Positions 7,339-14,237 of a DNA stretch of 26,932 nt are shown here, in pieces (position 1 is the first letter of the stretch; each line of letters begins with the position of its first letter). The stretch is taken from positions 1-26,932 of the forward strand of contig JAFZRK010000053.1 in assembly GCA_017619905.1 (NCBI GenBank). The letters run 5' to 3'. Both the position numbers and the translations under genes were made by a program. The notes beneath the pieces were generated by a model, which worked only from the letters and a program-made list of their open reading frames with translations, was not told the DNA's origin and made no database searches. This DNA is from Bacillota bacterium (GTDB lineage: Bacteria > Bacillota > Clostridia > Peptostreptococcales > Anaerovoracaceae).

Positions 7339-8307
7339 CTATTTTACGACCGTGCGGTACGTTCCTGTTTCCGACAGGGTGAAATACGTGGGTCCGGCGC
7401 CGCAGAGCGTTGCGTCTGCCGGGATCGCGGAGGTTGGGGCCTGAGTGTTTGCAAGGGCAGCGGGGCTTGAGACCCGAGATGCATCTGCGCACGAAACCCT
7501 GCAACTGATATTTGGTTGCGCAGATTCCGCGTCGTTTTCTGCCTTTCTGAACAAACGCTCGGCCGGCGCCTGCAGATGGTTGCCCACAAAGCGGAGCTTT
7601 TCCTCTAAGCTCGAGGCATTCAGGAGACCCTCTATGCTGAAGCGCTCCTTGCAGTCCCCGTCCTTCAGTTCCGCGTAGACCGCGCGCGTCTTGCCGGGTA
7701 TGGAAACGTCCGAGAAGTACAGATCCACCCCGCAGTCGACCGGCTGCACGAACTCCAGCTCCGTCCCGCGTCCGCGCGCAATGGCCGCAGGGTGGCCCAG
7801 CTGGCTCGCGATGCAGAACGGAACGTCGGAACCCAGCTTGGCGCCAAGCGGCAGAAGGGCCTCCGGCAGGTCATCCGCAGTCTTCTGCGGCAGCCAGAGC
7901 TTCCCGAGCCCGACCAGCACCGCAGCCGCGTCCGCCGATCCGCCGCCAAGGCCTGCAGCGGCGGGTATATGCTTTTCAATGGCAACGCGGATCCCGCGAA
8001 CGCCGGGCGCAAGTTCCAGACCGTCCTTGTCCAGGGCGTTCGCAAGCAGCTCCGGACGGAAGGTCTCGGCCATAAGCAGCGCGGCTCTGTAGGCAAGGTC
8101 GTTCTGGCCGTACTCGAAGTCCTGCGGGCCAAGCAACGTGGAGCTATCGCACCTGTCAGCCGCGCCGGAAGCGTCGGACGCCTCCACCGTCACCTCGTCG
8201 CAGAGCGAGACCGCCTGCATCAGCATCTCCACCTCGTGGTAGCCGTCGGACCGCTCACCCAGCACGTTCAGTATAAGGTTTATCTTTGCGTAAGCGTGGA
8301 TCTTCAT
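7339..8307 (-). CDS. ispE: 4-diphosphocytidyl-2-C-methyl-D-erythritol kinase with a C-terminal insertion
   Basis: This is the GHMP-family kinase of the MEP isoprenoid pathway. It phosphorylates CDP-methylerythritol at the 2-hydroxyl. The 322-residue product has the N-terminal AKINL motif (K8), the GHMP ATP loop PAAAGLGGGSADAAA (115-129), the SDVPF motif around D162 and the C-terminal CGAGPT loop. It is longer than typical IspE proteins of about 280-300 residues. Most of the excess is a non-conserved Ala/Ser/Cys/Asn-rich segment just before the CGAGPT loop, encoded at about 7410-7540. A GCAACT-N7-GGTTGC palindrome lies inside it. I choose the ATG at 8307 because the protein aligns from MKIHAYAKINL; the transcript appears to start at that same base. 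Confidence 0.92.
   Translation of the reverse strand: MKIHAYAKINLILNVLGERSDGYHEVEMLMQAVSLCDEVTVEASDASGAADRCDSSTLLGPQDFEYGQNDLAYRAALLMAETFRPELLANALDKDGLELAPGVRGIRVAIEKHIPAAAGLGGGSADAAAVLVGLGKLWLPQKTADDLPEALLPLGAKLGSDVPFCIASQLGHPAAIARGRGTELEFVQPVDCGVDLYFSDVSIPGKTRAVYAELKDGDCKERFSIEGLLNASSLEEKLRFVGNHLQAPAERLFRKAENDAESAQPNISCRVSCADASRVSSPAALANTQAPTSAIPADATLCGAGPTYFTLSETGTYRTVVK
7499..7523 (-). repeat. Palindrome copy c, inside ispE
   Basis: GCAACT (7501-7506) and GGTTGC (7514-7519) flank the 7-nt loop GATATTT. There is one G-T pair in the stem. On the minus strand it is translated as A-Q-P-N-I-S-C within an apparent insertion. Confidence 0.65.
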
Positions 8308-8313
8308 ACGGGT

Positions 8314-8322
8314 ATTATACCA
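8314..8322 (-). promoter_or_regulatory. Extended -10 promoter giving a leaderless ispE mRNA
   Basis: The minus strand reads TGGTATAAT (8322-8314). The last base of the -10 is seven positions before the A of the ispE ATG at 8307, the normal distance to +1. Transcription would therefore begin on the start codon, and no ribosome binding site precedes the gene. Confidence 0.6.
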
Positions 8323-8367
8323 CACGGGGCGGGGCGCAGAGGAATCTTTCCCCGCGGGCGCGGTTTA

Positions 8368-8376
8368 TGATATAAT
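8368..8376 (+). promoter_or_regulatory. Extended -10 promoter of the thioredoxin gene
   Basis: TGATATAAT at 8368-8376 is an extended -10 and is followed by a leader of about 15 nt containing AAGGAGG (8384-8390). A match to the -35 consensus is not apparent. It is back to back with the ispE promoter, about 45 bp apart. Confidence 0.6.
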
Positions 8377-8397
8377 CTTGCCGAAGGAGGCGCGGCA

Positions 8398-8706
8398 ATG
8401 AAAGAGATAACGTTAACGACAGACAACTTCGCGGAAGAGGTGCTCCGGTCCGACCGGCCGGTGTTTGTGGACTTCTGGGCGTCGTGGTGCGGGCCGTGCA
8501 GGATGCTGGCGCCGGCCGTCGCGCGTCTGGCGGAGGAGCATCCGGAGATAAAGGTCGGCAAGGTGAACGTGGACGAGGAGCCGGAACTGGCAGGATTCTA
8601 CGCGGTCGCGGCCATCCCCACCATGATGCTTTTCGTGAACGGCGAGCCGGCAAAGAAGACCATGGGATTCATGCCCTACAGCGAGCTGGAGGCGTTCATA
8701 GGATAA
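8398..8706 (+). CDS. trxA: Thioredoxin
   Basis: The 102-residue product has the thioredoxin fold pattern: FVDFWASWCGPCRMLAP with the redox pair C31/C34, the VDEEPELA strand-helix, and the cis-proline loop AIPTMML (P74). It is a cytosolic protein disulfide reductase. AAGGAGG lies 7 nt before the ATG. The cca gene follows 63 bp downstream in the same direction. Confidence 0.95.
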   Translation: MKEITLTTDNFAEEVLRSDRPVFVDFWASWCGPCRMLAPAVARLAEEHPEIKVGKVNVDEEPELAGFYAVAAIPTMMLFVNGEPAKKTMGFMPYSELEAFIG

Positions 8707-8769
8707 CTGTACCGAAGCGGGCGGCAAAGGCGTTCTGAGGGCACGTCAGGGCCCTGCAGAGGCATACTG

Positions 8770-10155
8770 ATGGGAAACATCACTATTACTGAAAACGACA
8801 CAAAAAGAGATATAGCGCTTGCGGAAAAGATCGCGGAAAAAGTGCGGGCGGCGGGCGGAAGAGTGTTCTTCGTCGGCGGCTGCGTGCGCGACAAGCTGCT
8901 CTGCGGCGGCGAACTGCGCGGGGACATCGACATAGAGGTCCACGGCGTGGAGCCGTCGGTGCTCTGGGACGTGCTGAACGAGGTCGGCGAGCCCCTGCAG
9001 TACGGCAGCAGCTTCGGGATCTACGGGCTTTCCGGCAGCGCGCTGGACATAGCGATACCCCGCAAGGAACACGCCACCGGGCGCGGGCACCGCGATTTTG
9101 AGGTGTTCACGGATCCGTTCATCGGGCCGGAGGCGGCGGCCAGGCGCAGGGACTTTACCGTCAACGCGCTTATGGAGGACGTGCTGACCGGCGAGATCGT
9201 GGACCTCTACGGCGGCCGGGCGGATTTGGAAAAGAGGGTGCTGCGCTGCGTGGACCCGGAGAGCTTTGTGGAGGATCCGCTGCGAGTGCTGCGCTGCGCC
9301 AGATTTGCGGCTGTTCTCGGGTTTACCGTGGACCCGGCGACCGTCGAGCTCTGCTCCGGCATGGACCTTACGACCTTGTCCAAGGAACGCGTGGAGGGCG
9401 AGCTTAAGAAAGCGCTTATGAACAGCGAAAAACCGTCCATATTCTTCGAAGCGCTGAGGCAGATGCGTCAGCTATCGCCGTGGTTCGCGGAGCTGGAGCA
9501 GACCATAGGCCTTGAGCAGGACCCGGAGTACCACCCGGAGGGCGACGTATGGACCCACACGATGGAGGTCCTGGACCGCGCGGCGGGCTACCGCGCCAAG
9601 GCGGAACAGCCGTACCCGTTCATGATGCTGGCGCTTACGCACGACCTGGGCAAGATCGCGTCCACGGAGTTCGTCAACGGGCGCATCCACGCCTACGGCC
9701 ACGAGGCGGCGGGGCTTCCCATAATAGAGGGCTTCTTGAGGCGCCTAACGGAGGAGACCGCGCTCATCAGCTACGTGCTGAACATGGCGGAGCTGCACAT
9801 GAAGCCCAACATGATGGCTTTCAGCAAGTCCCCGGTCAAGTCCACCAACAAGATGTTCGACCAGGCGGCGTCCGCGCAGGACCTCATCTACATGGCCATG
9901 GCGGACCACCCGGTGAAGTCCGGCGATACGCCGTTCTCCGGCGACGCGGGCTTCCTGTTCGAGCGGCTGGAAAAATACAGGGAAACGATGGCGCAGCCCT
10001 ATGTCATGGGCCGCGACCTTATTGAGGCCGGTCTTAAGCCGGGCGACCAATTCGGCGAGTTGCTGGATTACGCCCACAAACTGCGCCTTGCCGGCATCGA
10101 CAAACAGACCGCGCTGAAGCAGGTCCTGGCCATGGCGCGGAAAAAAACAGAATAA
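8770..10155 (+). CDS. cca: CCA tRNA nucleotidyltransferase with HD domain
   Basis: This enzyme of 461 residues adds or repairs the CCA end of tRNAs. The class II nucleotidyltransferase head carries GGCVRD (36-41), the metal-binding DIDIEV (52-57) and the RRRDFT motif (125-130). A neck/RNA-binding region follows (EDPLRVLRCARFA). Residues about 255-370 form an HD phosphohydrolase domain with H263 and H291-D292 (THDLGK), as in bacterial CCA enzymes carrying an HD domain. Because an HD domain is present and only one enzyme is visible here, a full CCA-adding role is likely, but an A-adding-only enzyme cannot be ruled out by eye. AGAGG precedes the ATG. A hairpin terminator follows at 10181-10229. 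Confidence 0.93.
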   Translation: MGNITITENDTKRDIALAEKIAEKVRAAGGRVFFVGGCVRDKLLCGGELRGDIDIEVHGVEPSVLWDVLNEVGEPLQYGSSFGIYGLSGSALDIAIPRKEHATGRGHRDFEVFTDPFIGPEAAARRRDFTVNALMEDVLTGEIVDLYGGRADLEKRVLRCVDPESFVEDPLRVLRCARFAAVLGFTVDPATVELCSGMDLTTLSKERVEGELKKALMNSEKPSIFFEALRQMRQLSPWFAELEQTIGLEQDPEYHPEGDVWTHTMEVLDRAAGYRAKAEQPYPFMMLALTHDLGKIASTEFVNGRIHAYGHEAAGLPIIEGFLRRLTEETALISYVLNMAELHMKPNMMAFSKSPVKSTNKMFDQAASAQDLIYMAMADHPVKSGDTPFSGDAGFLFERLEKYRETMAQPYVMGRDLIEAGLKPGDQFGELLDYAHKLRLAGIDKQTALKQVLAMARKKTE

Positions 10156-10180
10156 TAGTAAAAAGCTGTTAGTTTTATGC

Positions 10181-10229
10181 AAAACAGGGTGAAGCTGCTG
10201 GGACATTTCCCCCTGTTTTCGTTTTTTTG
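10181..10229 (+). terminator. Rho-independent terminator of cca
   Basis: AAAACAGGGTGAA (10181-10193) pairs with TTCCCCCTGTTTT (10207-10219) with one mismatch and is followed by CGTTTTTTT. It is built from the first two copies of the CCCCCTG motif array that continues to 10379. Confidence 0.75.
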
Positions 10230-10379
10230 ACCGATCAGGGGGACGATTCGAGCTGGAGTTTCCCCCTGTTTTAATGTTTTTTTAAATTACAGGGGGAAAG
10301 GAGGATATATTCTTCCCCCTGTTTTCGGTAAGATTACTAAAACAGGGGGAAACCCTCCCGGTTTTCTTCCCCCTGTTTC
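10181..10379. repeat. Array of eight alternating TTTCCCCCTGTTTT motifs
   Basis: Forward copies lie at 10206-10219, 10259-10272, 10312-10325 and 10367-10378. Reverse copies lie at 10181-10194, 10236-10244 (core only), 10287-10300 and 10339-10352. They alternate strictly in orientation (R,F,R,F,R,F,R,F). Neighbouring copies can pair as hairpins 10181-10219, 10259-10299 and 10312-10352, the last with a near-perfect stem of about 13 bp. The motif was not found elsewhere in the window. This array fills half of the 412-bp gene-free stretch between cca and the glycerophosphodiesterase gene. Confidence 0.8.
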
Positions 10380-10567
10380 ATGTTTTTATTCAATAATTGG
10401 GACGAGCGGGCTCTGCCCTTTTTTATATTTTAATATAACTGAGCCGTTCGATTCGGCGTAAAGGGCCGGCCCCTTTGATTTACAGGAACCGTCGACCCCC
10501 GAAGATTATTGCGCAACTAAATATCAGTTACGCCAGTTTGTTCGGGCCAAACCGCAAGAATCAGTTA
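10380..10567. other. Remainder of the intergenic region: short hairpins, no gene
   Basis: GGGC-TCT-GCCC followed by six Ts (about 10409-10425) could be a weak terminator on the plus strand. A GGGCCGGCCC palindrome lies near 10463-10472. Palindrome copy d (10511-10534) and a diverged copy of the end of the neighbouring gene (10525-10553) complete the stretch. No coding region or RNA gene was recognised. Confidence 0.5.
10511..10534. repeat. Palindrome copy d, downstream of the glycerophosphodiesterase gene
   Basis: GCGCAACT (10511-10518) and AGTTACGC (10526-10533) flank a 7-nt loop. Seven of eight stem positions pair. It lies between two converging genes, like copy b, but has no clear T-tract on either strand. 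Confidence 0.65.
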
Positions 10568-10590
10568 CTACAGTTCGTTCGGGTCAAACC
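10525..10590. repeat. Duplicated 3' end of the glycerophosphodiesterase gene
   Basis: The 29 bp at 10562-10590, which encode the last residues and stop, recur at 10525-10553 with four differences (period 37 bp). On the minus strand the outer copy would read F-G-P-N-K-L-A-stop against F-D-P-N-E-L-stop in the gene. Confidence 0.7.
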
Positions 10591-11344
10591 TCTCGAAGAT
10601 GTTGATGTAGCCGAGGCGCTCGGCCTCCTTGAAGTCCTCCGGGGTGTGGATGGTCCATGCGACGCCCTGGATGCCTTTGCGCACGGCGCGCCTGAACGCC
10701 GCGTTGTCGCGGTAATCGAAATTGTAGGCCACGAAATCCGGCTTGGACAGGAAGTTGAGCCTAAGATCGGTCAGCAGACGGCGCGTGTTCTTTGGGCAGG
10801 TGCCCGGATCCTTCACGAAATCCGACGCCAGCTGGCCGCGGACTATCTCCGGACGCAGCTCGCGCACCGCCTTTATGGCGCGCGGGTCGAAACTCTCTAT
10901 GCAGAACAGCCCTTTGTAGCTGTCCAGGCGCTCGCAGACCTTCTCCGCCAGCTCCTGATAGTTGCCGTCCACCACTTTCAGCTCGATTATGAGCGGGTAG
11001 CCGCTGTCCTCGAACAGCGTCAGCACCTCGTTGAAGAGCGGTACTTTTTCGTTGGTGCCCTCCAGGCGCAGCTCGCGCACTTCCTCCAGCGTACGGCCTT
11101 CGATGGTGCCCGGCTCGCCGGTGGTGCGGTCCGTGGTGTCGTCGTGGAACACGACGAGCTTGCCGTCCTTGGTCAGGTGCACGTCCAGCTCCGCGCCGAA
11201 ATGGTTGCGGATGGCGCGGATGAAGGCCCCGATCGAGTTCTCCGGCACCTGCGGCTTGTCGTGGAACCCGCGGTGCGCGTAGCGGAACTTCCTCAGCTCT
11301 TCCAGTTTCGGGTGGCCTGTGCGGCCTGTAAAGAATTCACGCAT
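10568..11344 (-). CDS. Glycerophosphodiester phosphodiesterase family protein
   Basis: The 258-residue product has the GDPD TIM-barrel signature: YAHRGFHDKPQVPENS (catalytic His-Arg and the PENS motif), GAELDVHLTKDGKLVVFHDD (metal-binding Glu/Asp and the second catalytic His), TTDRTTG, and an IIELK strand with its Glu. Members hydrolyse glycerophosphodiesters such as deacylated phospholipids to glycerol-3-phosphate and an alcohol. There is no signal peptide, so it is probably cytosolic. The ATG at 11344 has no clear ribosome binding site and lies 23 bases after the upstream stop codon, so translational coupling or a different start is possible. The gene's 3' end is duplicated just downstream. 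Confidence 0.9.
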   Translation of the reverse strand: MREFFTGRTGHPKLEELRKFRYAHRGFHDKPQVPENSIGAFIRAIRNHFGAELDVHLTKDGKLVVFHDDTTDRTTGEPGTIEGRTLEEVRELRLEGTNEKVPLFNEVLTLFEDSGYPLIIELKVVDGNYQELAEKVCERLDSYKGLFCIESFDPRAIKAVRELRPEIVRGQLASDFVKDPGTCPKNTRRLLTDLRLNFLSKPDFVAYNFDYRDNAAFRRAVRKGIQGVAWTIHTPEDFKEAERLGYINIFERFDPNEL

Positions 11345-11367
11345 TGCAGTTAACTTAGCTAATTAGA

Positions 11368-12147
11368 TTAAGGGTTGCAGCGTTTACATGGTTCATATCC
11401 AGCATTGATTGGTTCTGATCTGTCACCATAAAAGAGTACCATGTTGCTCTCTTTCATATCTGTTACGCTGGAGCACCAAGGATAATGGAATTTCTTAGAA
11501 TTTCTATTTCCAACAAACGATGCATTCTTAGTATCTTTCTTTTCTCGTTCAGCTTTTTCTTTAGCTTCCTGCTCGGCTTTGGCTTTCGCTTCAGCCTCAG
11601 CTTTTTCTTTAGCTTCCTGCTCGGCTTTGGCTTTCGCTTCAGCCTCCGCCTTAGCTTTGGCTTCCTGTTCTGCTTTAGCCTTTGCTTCAGCCTCAGCTTT
11701 AGCCTTCGCTTCCTGCTCAGCCTTAGCTTTAGCCTCTTGCTCAGCTTTGGCTTTAGCCTCAGCATCTGCTTTAGCCTTTGCCTCCTTGTCCGCTTTAGCT
11801 TTTGCTTCGGCGTCTGCTTTTGCCTGTGCTTCCTGTTCAGCCTTTAGTTGTGCTTCCGCGTCAGCCTCAGCTTTAGCCTTGGCTTCTTGTTCTGCTATTT
11901 TCTCTGCCTCTGCTTTGGCTTGTGCTTCCGCTTCAGCATCGTTCTTTTCTTCTTGTGTAACGACTTCTTCAGTGTTCTGGGTAGATTCAACAGAATTGAC
12001 GATAGCGGAACTAGCTTTTTTCGAAGAACCGCATGATTCAAGCGTAAGCATCGCGCCAACTAAAAACAATGCGGCAATTCCGATTACAAGCTTTTTTCTT
12101 TTACATTCAGTCTTTTTTACAGATTCTTGTTTGCCGATAAAACGCAT
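11368..12147 (-). CDS. Lipoprotein with long Ala/Lys/Glu coiled coil and C-terminal Ada-type Cys domain
   Basis: The 259-residue product starts with a basic segment and hydrophobic helix ending in LESC, a plausible lipobox (Cys near residue 39). About 130 residues of near-pure Ala/Lys/Glu/Gln follow, in units resembling AKAEQEAKAKAEAEAK, predicted as a long charged helix. The C-terminal 50 residues read FVGNRNSKKFHYPWC...PINAGYEPCKRCNP. This matches the small Cys-containing module related to the Ada metal-binding domain that is often attached to surface proteins and secreted nucleases. It probably binds zinc, by family analogy only. The gene is visibly more AT-rich than its neighbours and its coil carries a perfect 48-bp tandem repeat, which together suggest transfer and recent repeat expansion. 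A GAGG lies about 9 nt before the ATG. Confidence 0.85.
   Translation of the reverse strand: MRFIGKQESVKKTECKRKKLVIGIAALFLVGAMLTLESCGSSKKASSAIVNSVESTQNTEEVVTQEEKNDAEAEAQAKAEAEKIAEQEAKAKAEADAEAQLKAEQEAQAKADAEAKAKADKEAKAKADAEAKAKAEQEAKAKAEQEAKAKAEAEAKAKAEQEAKAKAEAEAKAKAEQEAKEKAEAEAKAKAEQEAKEKAEREKKDTKNASFVGNRNSKKFHYPWCSSVTDMKESNMVLFYGDRSEPINAGYEPCKRCNP
11551..11646 (-). repeat. Perfect 48-bp tandem repeat in the coiled-coil gene
   Basis: Bases 11551-11598 and 11599-11646 are identical, encoding two copies of a 16-residue Ala/Lys/Glu unit. Flanking units are more diverged. The identity at silent positions suggests a recent duplication and likely length variation between strains. Confidence 0.85.
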
Positions 12148-12171
12148 AACTTTGCCTCACATTATAAACTG

Positions 12172-12729
12172 TTATTTCTTTTTACCCAGAATGTATCCGA
12201 ACACGGCGCCGACGATGCCGCCGACTATGTGCGCCATGTTGGAGATGTTGTCCTTAACGAACAGGCCGTCGTAGACCTGCTGCCCAAGGTAGACGATCGC
12301 CACCAGGATGAAGGTGACGGGGATCTCGCCCTTCTTGAAGCTGGTGAAGGACGTCATCAGGATGAACGCGAACACTATTCCGCTGGCTCCGCAGAGCGCG
12401 ATGTTCGGGAAGAAGATGTAGTTCACCACGCCGGTGATCAGCGCGGTAAGGGCCATAACGCCCAGCAGGCGTTTTGCGCCGTATTTCTCCTCCAGCATCG
12501 GCCCCAGCAGCAGGATGTAGGACATGTTGCCTATGAAGTGCTGCCAGCCGCTGTGCCCCAGCGCGTGCCCGAAGAAGCGCACGTAGGTGAGCGGGTCCGC
12601 CAGCGAGCTGTGATAGGTCATGAACAGCAGACGGTTGCTTGCGCCCGCGGTGACGATATTAAGGATCATTGCCGCCAGGCTCAGGAACACGAATCCCAGG
12701 ATCAGCGGCGAATTGAATTTGATCTTCAT
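12172..12729 (-). CDS. Rhomboid-family intramembrane serine protease
   Basis: The 185-residue membrane protein has the rhomboid pattern: an HFIGNM motif (H64, N68), the catalytic serine in GASG (S116) after a hydrophobic segment, and the catalytic histidine in NMAHIVGG (H167). Six hydrophobic spans fit the minimal six-helix core. Rhomboids cut substrates within the membrane; the substrate here is unknown. It lies 33 bases after the MFS gene in the same direction, so cotranscription is likely. GGAG lies 11-12 nt before the ATG. Confidence 0.9.
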   Translation of the reverse strand: MKIKFNSPLILGFVFLSLAAMILNIVTAGASNRLLFMTYHSSLADPLTYVRFFGHALGHSGWQHFIGNMSYILLLGPMLEEKYGAKRLLGVMALTALITGVVNYIFFPNIALCGASGIVFAFILMTSFTSFKKGEIPVTFILVAIVYLGQQVYDGLFVKDNISNMAHIVGGIVGAVFGYILGKKK

Positions 12730-12762
12730 TATTGCTTGGAGCTCCGGAACGTTCTCAGAAGC

Positions 12763-14097
12763 TTAGTCGTCCATGTCCTCGTAGGCGGCCAGGCCCTTCT
12801 TGGCTTCGACCTTGGCGTCGCCGTGCCTTACGAAGGTCATGGTAACGAAGGCCAGCGCGATGAATACGGCCGAGTACGGGAAGAGCACCTTGTAGTCGAT
12901 CTGGCGCATCAGCGTTCCGGCCAGGATCGGGGTCACCACCTGAGCCGCCATGGAAGCGGTGTAGTAGTAGCCGGTGAACTTACCGATATCGGAGCCCTTG
13001 CACATTTCAACGACCATCGGCAGGGAGTTTACGTTGATGGCTGCCCAAGCAAAGCCTATTAAAACGAACACAACGTACATTATAATGGTTATCTTTGTCA
13101 TCGAGGTCGTCAGGACGTAGCACAGCGCGAAGCACACTGCAAGCAGTATGCAGCCCATGCGTATCGTCTTTCTGCGGCCCAGCTTGGAAGCGATGATGCC
13201 TATCGGAATGTAGGAGACGATGGCGCCGCCGGTGGCTACCATAAGGATGCGGGACGATTCGCCCAGGCCCATGCCCATGACCTGGCTGGCGTAGGTGGTG
13301 AACCAGGTTGTGACTCCGTTGTAGCCGATGAACCACAGCGCTATGGACGCAAGCAGGAACCCCAAGCTCTTCTTTACCGCGGGCGGCAGGGTCTCGTGGC
13401 CGGAGCCGTCGTCCTCCGCAAGGTTCCACTCGGGGTGCTGGGCCTCCAGGGCCTTGTTCTCCTCGACCAGCTTGGGCTCTTTGACGGTAAGGAACAGGAT
13501 GCCCACGCCTACGAACATTATCGCGGATACTATCATGAACAGCGGCTGGTAGTTTACGTGATCCAGGCCGGCTGTCTTGGATTTCGGGTACATTACCGCG
13601 GCTATGCCCAGGTAGATTATTCCGCCCACCGCGCCCATCAGGTTGATTATGGCGTTGGCCTTGGAACGCAGCGGCTTGGGGGTTACGTCCGGCATCAGCG
13701 CTACGGCCGGCGAACGGTAGACGCCCATGGCTATCAGCAGCAGGGCCAGCGTTACGACGAAGGAGATGATCTTGGCGTTGGACGGGGCGGCGAAGTAGCC
13801 GTTGTCGAAGAGCGGCAGGATGTTCATCAAGATGACTGCGCAGCCCGTGCCGAAGAGTATGAACGGCATGCGCTTGCCGATCTTAGTGCCCGCCTTGTCG
13901 GACAAGCTTCCGAAGAACGGCAGCAGGAACAGCGCCAGAACGTTGTCCGCGCCCATTATGACGCCCGAGACGGTCTCGTTCATGTGGAAGGTATTGGTGA
14001 GGATCATGGGCACGACGTTGTCGTACATCTGCCAGAACGCGCAGATGGTGAGGAACGCCAGACCCACGAGTATGGTCCGCTTGTTGTTGAGCTTCAT
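12763..14097 (-). CDS. MFS transporter, SLC45-like
   Basis: The 444-residue protein has about twelve hydrophobic spans and an MFS loop between helices 2 and 3 (GSLSDKAGTKIGKRMPFILFGT). That GRR/GKRxPFI form is typical of the SLC45/GPH-like branch, whose known members move sugars with protons. A charged central loop of about 35 residues (near 210-245) separates the two halves, and a second loop motif (SKLGRRKTIR) opens the C-terminal half. Sugar uptake is a reasonable guess but no substrate can be read. The start has AAAGGAGT upstream and an extended -10 promoter at 14137-14145. Confidence 0.88.
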   Translation of the reverse strand: MKLNNKRTILVGLAFLTICAFWQMYDNVVPMILTNTFHMNETVSGVIMGADNVLALFLLPFFGSLSDKAGTKIGKRMPFILFGTGCAVILMNILPLFDNGYFAAPSNAKIISFVVTLALLLIAMGVYRSPAVALMPDVTPKPLRSKANAIINLMGAVGGIIYLGIAAVMYPKSKTAGLDHVNYQPLFMIVSAIMFVGVGILFLTVKEPKLVEENKALEAQHPEWNLAEDDGSGHETLPPAVKKSLGFLLASIALWFIGYNGVTTWFTTYASQVMGMGLGESSRILMVATGGAIVSYIPIGIIASKLGRRKTIRMGCILLAVCFALCYVLTTSMTKITIIMYVVFVLIGFAWAAINVNSLPMVVEMCKGSDIGKFTGYYYTASMAAQVVTPILAGTLMRQIDYKVLFPYSAVFIALAFVTMTFVRHGDAKVEAKKGLAAYEDMDD

Positions 14098-14136
14098 TTT
14101 GGACTCCTTTCGCGTAAAGAGTTATTCAACTATATT

Positions 14137-14145
14137 ATTATATCA
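14137..14145 (-). promoter_or_regulatory. Extended -10 promoter of the MFS transporter gene
   Basis: The minus strand reads TGATATAAT (14145-14137), about 40 bases before the ATG at 14097. A poor -35 (CTGTAA) lies 17 bp upstream, just outside the duplicated end of the HAD gene. Confidence 0.6.
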
Positions 14146-14167
14146 TAGGGGACGGGCGCTTACAGTC

Positions 14168-14237
14168 TACAGCAGGCCCTCTTTGAGCGCCGCCAGGACA
14201 TTGTTTACAGCAGGCCCTCTTTGAGCGCCGCCAGGAC
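14168..14237. repeat. Perfect 32-bp duplication of the 3' end of the HAD phosphatase gene
   Basis: Bases 14206-14237, covering the last ten codons and most of the stop of the HAD gene, recur exactly at 14168-14199 (period 38 bp). The outer copy lies beyond the stop, between the HAD gene and the MFS promoter. Confidence 0.9.

Noticed and set aside
10181..10379. CRISPR-like array
   Set aside because: The repeats are short, alternate in orientation and have irregular spacing. CRISPR repeats are directly oriented with uniform spacers, and no cas gene is nearby.
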